NCBI RefSeq assembly: GCF_000205165.1
Contig: NZ_GL883831.1
Coordinates: 1-64,000 of the forward strand
Length of the DNA stretch: 64,000 nt
Direction of reading: 5' to 3'
DNA from: Paraprevotella xylaniphila YIT 11841
GTDB lineage: Bacteria; Bacteroidota; Bacteroidia; Bacteroidales; Bacteroidaceae
How positions within the stretch are numbered: the stretch's first letter is position 1; each line of letters begins with the position of its first letter. Below are positions 58,575 through 64,000 of this stretch, one piece after another. The translations under genes were made by a program, and so were the position numbers. The notes beneath the pieces were generated by a model. The model was not told the DNA's origin, searched no databases, and saw nothing but the letters and a program-made list of their open reading frames with translations.

Positions 58575-60137
58575 TTAAAAACTAAAGTCTATACCCAGAC
58601 CAAACACTTTGTTGGTACGGGTGAAAGAGTCACTACCCTTCAACGCCCCTGTCGCCACCAAAACGTCGGCCACAGGCTGTCCGGCCGCCATGGCCACCGT
58701 ATTGCTAATGCCATTATAGTCGTTCGTCGTACGGTTGTAGTCCTTATAGAAAGTTTGGAAATAAGCCACGTTCACTTTGATATGCTTTGTGGCTTGTATG
58801 CCGAAGCCCACCCCCATAGAGTTGGAGCTGACATTAAAACTCATGTCCTTCATATAAGCATCCGTCAGTCCGTAATGCGTGTTCTGCCATCCGGCACTGA
58901 ACTGCAACCTGTCGCAAATGTCGTATTCCACCCCGGCCAGGATTTCCCTTGAACCGCTTTCAAGAAGTTTTTGGGAGTCGCCTTCCTGCGAAGCCTGTTT
59001 GTCGAAATAATGATGGTAACCTGCCATCACACGCAACGATGGCAGGATTTCGTATTGCGCACCAAGGGTCAACAGTGCCGGAATGTCTTCCTTCACAGTC
59101 CGCCCGTCGCGGAACTTGTCCAACATGGCCAAGCGTTCAGCCGACTCACTGTTGGCCGCACGGTTGTCCAAACGAATTTTCGTCTTAAACTCATACTTGG
59201 CGCCAAAGTTGAACTTGCCTATTTTATAGTCCAAGCCGATAATGGGCGTAAAGCCCCACCCCGTCTGGTCGCAGTTAAGCGTCACGTCTTCTGTAGCTAC
59301 CGCCAAAGTACCCATTTGTTTGGCAGCCGCACCGGCCTTTTGGGCCAATTCGGCATACTGTTGCGCCAAATCCTGATTTCCGGCAGCGGCAGCCTGTTCG
59401 GCAGCCGCCGTCAGTTGGCCGGCTTTTTCTAAATAAGAAGCCATTTGGCTTGAAAACAAAACCGGAGCACTCACCATTCCACCATCGGCCGGATTATTCA
59501 CCGATATGTTCTTCACATAACCGTAGTAGTTCGTCGTGGCATACACCAAACGTCCACCCACGAAAGCCGACAGGTTGTCCGTCACCTTATAGGCCGCACC
59601 GATTTGAAACCCATAATAATATTGGCGTCCGCGCATGTAGCTGTCCATGGAATAGCTATTGATGCCCATATCTTTCCCCAATAAAGGCAGCAACGCTGCC
59701 TGACTCTCAAAAGAGCCTAAACCGTCCTCGAAGGCGCACTTTCCACCTCCACCGCCAATGGCGAAATTGAAAGAATACGACCAACGGCCACGATTGTAAG
59801 CCGCCTGCAAAGAAGGAACAACCGGAGCTTTGGCATCTCCTTTGAACAGTTTGGAAGATTCTCCACGATTGCCTGCACCGTATGCAAAAGGCCCAAACAC
59901 AGAAGTAACCTCACGCGTTTGGTAGGCACTTTGGAAGTTCAAGGACAGGTGTAACCCATCCGGCAAGAAAGCTACACCCGCCGGATTACTATACACCCCG
60001 TCAATGCCAATGGCACCGTCTCGCGCGGGATTGCGCAAGAACGTCACATTCTGATTCGTGTTCGTAAGTAGCCCTCCGGCAAAAGTTAAACTTGAAACCA
60101 TCAAGCCAAAGGAAGCCACAAGAGTTTTTTTCTTCAT
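58575..60137 (-). CDS. FadL/OmpP1/TodX-family outer-membrane protein
   Basis: The 520-residue protein has a signal peptide (1-20) and the FadL N-terminal hatch GAIGIDGVYSNPAGVAFLPDG. The remainder alternates in beta-strand pattern and ends with phenylalanine (GLGIDFSF), the usual outer-membrane assembly signal. An alanine/glutamine-rich helical insertion lies near residues 235-275 (YLEKAGQLTAAAEQAAAAG), larger than in E. coli FadL. It would pass hydrophobic compounds such as fatty acids. Confidence 0.9.
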   Translation of the reverse strand: MKKKTLVASFGLMVSSLTFAGGLLTNTNQNVTFLRNPARDGAIGIDGVYSNPAGVAFLPDGLHLSLNFQSAYQTREVTSVFGPFAYGAGNRGESSKLFKGDAKAPVVPSLQAAYNRGRWSYSFNFAIGGGGGKCAFEDGLGSFESQAALLPLLGKDMGINSYSMDSYMRGRQYYYGFQIGAAYKVTDNLSAFVGGRLVYATTNYYGYVKNISVNNPADGGMVSAPVLFSSQMASYLEKAGQLTAAAEQAAAAGNQDLAQQYAELAQKAGAAAKQMGTLAVATEDVTLNCDQTGWGFTPIIGLDYKIGKFNFGAKYEFKTKIRLDNRAANSESAERLAMLDKFRDGRTVKEDIPALLTLGAQYEILPSLRVMAGYHHYFDKQASQEGDSQKLLESGSREILAGVEYDICDRLQFSAGWQNTHYGLTDAYMKDMSFNVSSNSMGVGFGIQATKHIKVNVAYFQTFYKDYNRTTNDYNGISNTVAMAAGQPVADVLVATGALKGSDSFTRTNKVFGLGIDFSF

Positions 60138-60163
60138 ACCTATGAATATTTCTAAAAATCGGG

Positions 60164-60197
60164 CGCAAAATTAACGATTAAAACTTATATTCACAAA
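60164..60197 (-). promoter_or_regulatory. Promoter for the FadL-like gene
   Basis: On the minus strand -33 TTTG (60197-60194) and -7 TAATTTTG (60171-60164) are 22 bases apart. Confidence 0.5.
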
Positions 60198-60450
60198 GAA
60201 ATCCCTTGTTTTATTCTATTCCCAATCGTTACAAATACAACAAATACAGATTAAGGATTCCATTTCACGACAACGCACCTCCATTTAACGCCCACACAAA
60301 AAGCTTCCTTTGATTTTCCATTCTACCGGAATACCTCCAACGCTCTCCTATAATTCACACAGAATATTTGTATATCAACAAAATAAACATATATAAGCAA
60401 ACTTTTTTCTACCATTTTCGCTCCCCCTTTCCTATTCCGTTTTTTATACT
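60198..60450. other. Intergenic stretch without recognised gene
   Basis: The AT-rich stretch between the divergent FadL-like and tpx promoters shows no family-like open frame, tRNA, or long inverted repeat. Confidence 0.5.
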
Positions 60451-60458
60451 TATATTTG
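60451..60458 (+). promoter_or_regulatory. -7 box for tpx
   Basis: TAtaTTTG lies 59 bases before the start codon at 60518. Confidence 0.5.
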
Positions 60459-60517
60459 TTGTGGCCTTTCGACATACTTGCTTCGATGAGAATTAAACCT
60501 ACTTAAAAATGACGGAT

Positions 60518-61150
60518 ATGAAAAAAACGCTATTTTTATGGTTGGCATTGGGAGCCACCGTGACTGCTTTTGCCCAATCCCCCAATGGCATCACCAAAAC
60601 CTCGGCCGTACAAACGGGACAGACGAAAAACAAGGGAGAATCAATCATCTATAAAAGAAACACCCTACATACGACAGGAAAAATGGTAGAAACGGGACGC
60701 AAGGCACCGGACTTCCACCTGACACAGTCTGACCTGCAAGACGTAAAACTCTCTGACTTCAAAGGTAAGAAAGTCATTCTGAACGTATTCCCCAGTTTAG
60801 ACACCCCCACTTGTGCCGTTTCCGTACGTGAATTCAACGAAAAGGCATCGGGACTGGAAAACACGGTCGTGCTCTGCATATCCATGGATTTGCCTTTCGC
60901 ACAATCACGGTTCTGCACCACCGAAGGACTTACCCGTGTCATACCGCTTTCGGCCTTCCGAAGCCAGGATTTTACCAAAAACTACGGTTTGCAGATTGCA
61001 GACGGCCCCATGAAAGGCTTGTTGGCTCGTGCGGTGATCGTGGTGGACGAAAAAGGAATCGTACGGCACACCCAACTGGTCAAAGAGATTTCGCAGGAAC
61101 CGGACTATGAAGCGGCATTGGAAAGCGCCGCAACGGCAACTACGGAGTGA
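60518..61150 (+). CDS. tpx: Thiol peroxidase with signal peptide
   Basis: Tpx reduces peroxides. The peroxidatic cysteine is C99 in SLDTPTCAVSV and the resolving cysteine C133 in SRFCTTEG; the distance of 34 residues equals that in E. coli Tpx (C61-C95). Unlike most Tpx proteins it begins with a cleavable signal peptide (MKKTLFLWLALGATVTAFAQ) and a 35-residue extension, so it probably acts in the periplasm, where TlpA-type proteins encoded nearby could reduce it. The start at 60518 gives the better signal peptide than 60509. Confidence 0.93.
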   Translation: MKKTLFLWLALGATVTAFAQSPNGITKTSAVQTGQTKNKGESIIYKRNTLHTTGKMVETGRKAPDFHLTQSDLQDVKLSDFKGKKVILNVFPSLDTPTCAVSVREFNEKASGLENTVVLCISMDLPFAQSRFCTTEGLTRVIPLSAFRSQDFTKNYGLQIADGPMKGLLARAVIVVDEKGIVRHTQLVKEISQEPDYEAALESAATATTE

Positions 61151-61253
61151 GGACGCAGGCGCATACCCGCCTTCTGCCGCAAACTCCAAAAGGAAAAGGC
61201 TTATGGAGCAGATTTTATCCGCTGTCATCCCTCTTTTGACGGAAGTTTTTTCG

Positions 61254-61261
61254 TATCTTTG
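61254..61261 (+). promoter_or_regulatory. -7 box for ffh
   Basis: TAtcTTTG is 36 bases before the start codon at 61298. Confidence 0.55.
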
Positions 61262-61297
61262 CCGCTTTAAGAATCATCATAAAAAAACAAACGATAT

Positions 61298-62653
61298 ATG
61301 TTCGACAATTTGAGTGAAAGACTAGAACGGTCTTTTAAAATCCTGAAAGGTGAAGGCAAAATCACCGAAATCAACGTGGCTGAAACCTTGAAAGACGTGC
61401 GCCGCGCATTGCTCGATGCCGACGTGAACTACAAGGTGGCCAAGACTTTTACCGACACGGTAAAGCAAAAGGCATTGGGGCAGAACGTGCTGACAGCCGT
61501 GAAGCCAAGCCAGTTGATGGTAAAAATCGTACACGACGAACTGGCAACCCTGATGGGAGGCGAAACGGCTGAACTGAACCTGCAAGGCCATCCGTCCGTC
61601 ATCCTGATGGCGGGTCTGAACGGTGCCGGCAAAACGACCTTGTCCGGAAAACTGGCTCTGATGCTGAAAAGCAAGAAACGTAAGAATCCTTTATTGGCGG
61701 CTTGCGACATCTATCGTCCGGCGGCCATCGAACAGTTGAAAGTGTTGGGCGAACAAATCGGCATCCCCGTATATAGCGAACCGGACAACAAGGATGCCGT
61801 GCAGATTGCACAGAACGCTGTGAAAGAAGCCAAGGCCAAAGGTTACGACGTGGTCATCGTCGATACGGCCGGACGCCTGGCGGTGGACGAACAGATGATG
61901 CAGGAAATCGCCGCCATCAAGCACGGTATCAACCCCGACGAGACGCTCTTCGTGGTAGATGCCATGACCGGACAGGATGCCGTGAACACAGCCAAGGAAT
62001 TCAACGACCGTCTGGACTTCGACGGCGTGGTGCTCACCAAATTGGACGGCGACACCCGGGGCGGGGCGGCCTTGTCTATCCGTACGGTAGTGAACAAGCC
62101 CATCAAATTCGTCGGCACGGGAGAGAAAATGGAAGCCATCGACCAGTTCCATCCTTCGCGTATGGCCGACCGTATCCTGGGCATGGGAGACATCGTGTCG
62201 CTCGTGGAAAAGGCTCAGGAACAATACGACGAGGAAGAAGCACGCCGCCTGCAAAAGAAAATCGCCAAGAACCAGTTCGACTTCAACGATTTCATGTCGC
62301 AAATCCAGCAAATCAAGAAGATGGGTAACCTGAAAGACTTGGCTAGCATGATTCCCGGCGTGGGCAAGGCGCTCAAAGACGTGGAAATCGACGACAATGC
62401 CTTCAAGAGCATCGAAGCCATCATCCAGAGCATGACTCCGCGTGAACGTACCAATCCGGAAATCCTGAACACTAGCCGCCGCCAACGCATCGCGAAAGGT
62501 TCGGGCACCAACATACAGGAAGTGAACCGCCTCATCAAGCAGTTCGACCAGACGCGCAAAATGATGAAAATGGTGACGGGCAGCAAAATGGGCAAGATGA
62601 TGGCCAACATGCCCAAGATTCCGGGTATGCCTAAAATGCCTAAACTGAAATAA
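61298..62653 (+). CDS. ffh: Signal recognition particle protein Ffh
   Basis: Ffh binds 4.5S RNA and signal peptides and docks at FtsY. The N and G domains show LADVNYKVA, Walker A GLNGAGKTTLSGKLA, CDIYRPAAIEQL, VDTAGRLAVDE, TKLDGDTRGGAALS and FVGTGEKMEAI. The M domain from about residue 300 includes FNDFMSQIQQIKKMG and a methionine-rich end (GKMMANMPKIPGMPKMPKLK). The length of 451 residues is standard. Confidence 0.97.
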   Translation: MFDNLSERLERSFKILKGEGKITEINVAETLKDVRRALLDADVNYKVAKTFTDTVKQKALGQNVLTAVKPSQLMVKIVHDELATLMGGETAELNLQGHPSVILMAGLNGAGKTTLSGKLALMLKSKKRKNPLLAACDIYRPAAIEQLKVLGEQIGIPVYSEPDNKDAVQIAQNAVKEAKAKGYDVVIVDTAGRLAVDEQMMQEIAAIKHGINPDETLFVVDAMTGQDAVNTAKEFNDRLDFDGVVLTKLDGDTRGGAALSIRTVVNKPIKFVGTGEKMEAIDQFHPSRMADRILGMGDIVSLVEKAQEQYDEEEARRLQKKIAKNQFDFNDFMSQIQQIKKMGNLKDLASMIPGVGKALKDVEIDDNAFKSIEAIIQSMTPRERTNPEILNTSRRQRIAKGSGTNIQEVNRLIKQFDQTRKMMKMVTGSKMGKMMANMPKIPGMPKMPKLK

Positions 62654-62671
62654 AAAACAATCCGCACAATC

Positions 62672-63778
62672 ATGAGTGAAAGGATGAATAAATATTGCGC
62701 CGCATTTCTCTTACTGCTTTCTGGTGGGGGAAATGCGGCGCAAGCGCAAACCGCCTACAGCGTCTCCGGACGTATCGAGGACCCGTCCATGGAAGGACGG
62801 AAGATATATCTGAGCATATATGATAACAACAGGGACATAGACTCCGCCACCGTACACAACCAAAGTTTCCGCATGAAAGGAGTGGCCGACGCGCCATACT
62901 TCGTCCGTTTGGAACCATCCGACAGGAAAAGCTATGCCAATTTCGTCCTCGAAGACTCCGTGGTCATCGACTATCAGGCGCACAAACCTTCCAGTGGCGG
63001 CAAGCTCACGCAAAAGTACCTTTCGTTTTTACAAGAAATGGATTCGCTTAGATCCGCCACGGACTCGTGGAGAAAAAACTATAAGGCGCAACATCCCGAT
63101 GCGACCGAAGCACAGTACACCCAAGACTTTTACAAGAGATATTTCCACTTCTACGAAAAATGGATCGGGCAGGAAGGCACCAACGGAGTGGGCGAATACG
63201 TTTGGCGGGATGCCTACATCCATTTTTACCATACAGGACAAATGGAACTCTTACGGATGCTCCGTGCGTCGCTCAGCCCTTACCTCGCTTCCCTGAAATT
63301 CACCCGAACTGCCGTGGACGAGAAACTTGCCAAATGGGAAAGCACGTCACCCGGAAAACCGTTCATCGACATCGAAGGCATCACGATGGACGGCAATCCG
63401 ACACGCCTCTCCCAATACATAGGAAAAGGCCGTTTCGTTTTGGTCGATTTCTGGGCTAGTTGGTGCGGGCCATGCCGGAAAGAATCAAAAGAGTTCCTAA
63501 AACCGTTATGGGAAAAATACAAGAACGGGAATACTCTGACCATCGTGGGGATAGCCGTCAGAGACGAACTGGAAAAAACGAAAAAAGCCTTGGTGGAGGA
63601 AAACTACTCGTGGCCGCAAATCCTTGATGCGGGTACAAGTCCATTGGACCAATACGCCATCACGGGAATCCCCCACATCATGCTGCTCGCACCGGACGGA
63701 ACTATTCTGGCCCGGAACCTGAGAGGCATGCAAATTGAAAAAACAATCCAAGAACATATCAATAAGAACACGCAATAA
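62672..63778 (+). CDS. Periplasmic TlpA-like thioredoxin with DUF4369 domain (second copy)
   Basis: The 368-residue protein has a signal peptide (best read from the second methionine at 62684, [15 protein letters not shown]), a DUF4369 domain (about 28-105), a helical linker, and a thioredoxin domain with [14 protein letters not shown] and the cis-proline loop [12 protein letters not shown]. It shares the domain plan of the protein at 57367 but the linkers differ. It lies between ffh and folD, 18 bases after ffh. Confidence 0.88.
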   Translation: MSERMNKYCAAFLLLLSGGGNAAQAQTAYSVSGRIEDPSMEGRKIYLSIYDNNRDIDSATVHNQSFRMKGVADAPYFVRLEPSDRKSYANFVLEDSVVIDYQAHKPSSGGKLTQKYLSFLQEMDSLRSATDSWRKNYKAQHPDATEAQYTQDFYKRYFHFYEKWIGQEGTNGVGEYVWRDAYIHFYHTGQMELLRMLRASLSPYLASLKFTRTAVDEKLAKWESTSPGKPFIDIEGITMDGNPTRLSQYIGKGRFVLVDFWASWCGPCRKESKEFLKPLWEKYKNGNTLTIVGIAVRDELEKTKKALVEENYSWPQILDAGTSPLDQYAITGIPHIMLLAPDGTILARNLRGMQIEKTIQEHINKNTQ

Positions 63779-63791
63779 AAGGAGGTTAAAA

Positions 63792-64000
63792 ATGACATTG
63801 ATTGACGGAAAGGCCACCGCCGCACAAATCAAGGCGGAAATTGCCGAAGAGGTAAAACAAATCGTAGAAACCGGAGGGAAACGCCCGCATTTGGCTGCCA
63901 TCCTCGTGGGACATGACGGAGGCAGCGAGACTTACGTGCGCAACAAGGTTTTGGCTTGCGAAGCCTGCGGTTTTAAATCGACCCTACTCCGCTTCGAGGA
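63792..64000 (+). CDS. folD: Methylenetetrahydrofolate dehydrogenase/cyclohydrolase FolD (partial, cut by the window end)
   Basis: The first 69 codons are present: [20 protein letters not shown], then [30 protein letters not shown], which is the substrate-binding motif of FolD with the catalytic lysine in YVRNK. The enzyme interconverts methylene- and formyl-tetrahydrofolate. The gene is preceded by GGAGGT at 63781-63786, a strong Shine-Dalgarno that is unusual in this window. Confidence 0.95.
   Translation, partial: MTLIDGKATAAQIKAEIAEEVKQIVETGGKRPHLAAILVGHDGGSETYVRNKVLACEACGFKSTLLRFE

Overview
The window is chromosomal DNA of a Bacteroidales bacterium, most likely a gut Bacteroides/Phocaeicola relative. 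The evidence is the recurrent -7 promoter box TAnnTTTG in front of genes on both strands, the near absence of strong Shine-Dalgarno sequences, a TonB-dependent receptor with an N-terminal carboxypeptidase-like domain, several DUF4369/TlpA thioredoxin proteins, a methylmalonyl-CoA epimerase/decarboxylase cluster for propionate formation, and a group-B-like [FeFe] hydrogenase. No rRNA, insertion sequence, CRISPR array or prophage was recognised; there is one tRNA (Ser-CGA). The right edge cuts folD.

Layout. 1-8.5 kb: a solitary secreted beta-helix glycosidase with phased repeats before its promoter, an orphan HpaII-family protein plus VOC protein, L-serine dehydratase, and a six-gene minus-strand operon (nitroreductase, DUF2520, kdsC, maf, lipoprotein, LMW phosphatase). 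8.7-14 kb: a TonB-dependent receptor and the mce-mmdA-small OadG-like-mmdC cluster. 14-19 kb: convergent GH9 and GH2 lipoprotein/secreted enzymes separated by a palindromic repeat. 19-24 kb: a hybrid histidine kinase, a sigma-54 response regulator and, behind a good sigma-54 promoter with ATTCCACA half-sites, a small secreted repeat protein. 24-29 kb: the TIGR03915/TIGR03916 DNA repair pair, then a large secreted Ig/chitobiase-C-like protein whose start contains a G9 tract and whose 3' side carries a 56-residue ORF. 29-37 kb: tRNA-Ser, a CDP-alcohol transferase, xpt, and the hydrogenase with hydE-hydG-hydF divergent from it. A 300-bp nest of inverted repeats lies between hydF and xpt. 37-45 kb: phosphatase, M6 peptidase with a small lipoprotein, small HTH protein, mfd. 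45-52 kb: dpm1-like transferase, small HD hydrolase, dinD, pyrC, a stand-alone MetH activation domain, metallophosphoesterase, plsC. 52-64 kb: ftsB-like gene, dnaX, the queuosine operon yhhQ-queC-queF, TlpA proteins, FadL-like porin, periplasmic tpx, ffh and folD.

Most of the window is ordinary housekeeping. The parts that are not explained by known families are: (i) a putatively phase-variable surface protein gene coupled to a tiny ORF; (ii) two families of intergenic palindromic repeats, one built of tandem 22-nt units present at three loci; (iii) a self-contained sigma-54 regulator/target module; (iv) a restriction-enzyme homologue with no methyltransferase and an apparently lost catalytic lysine.
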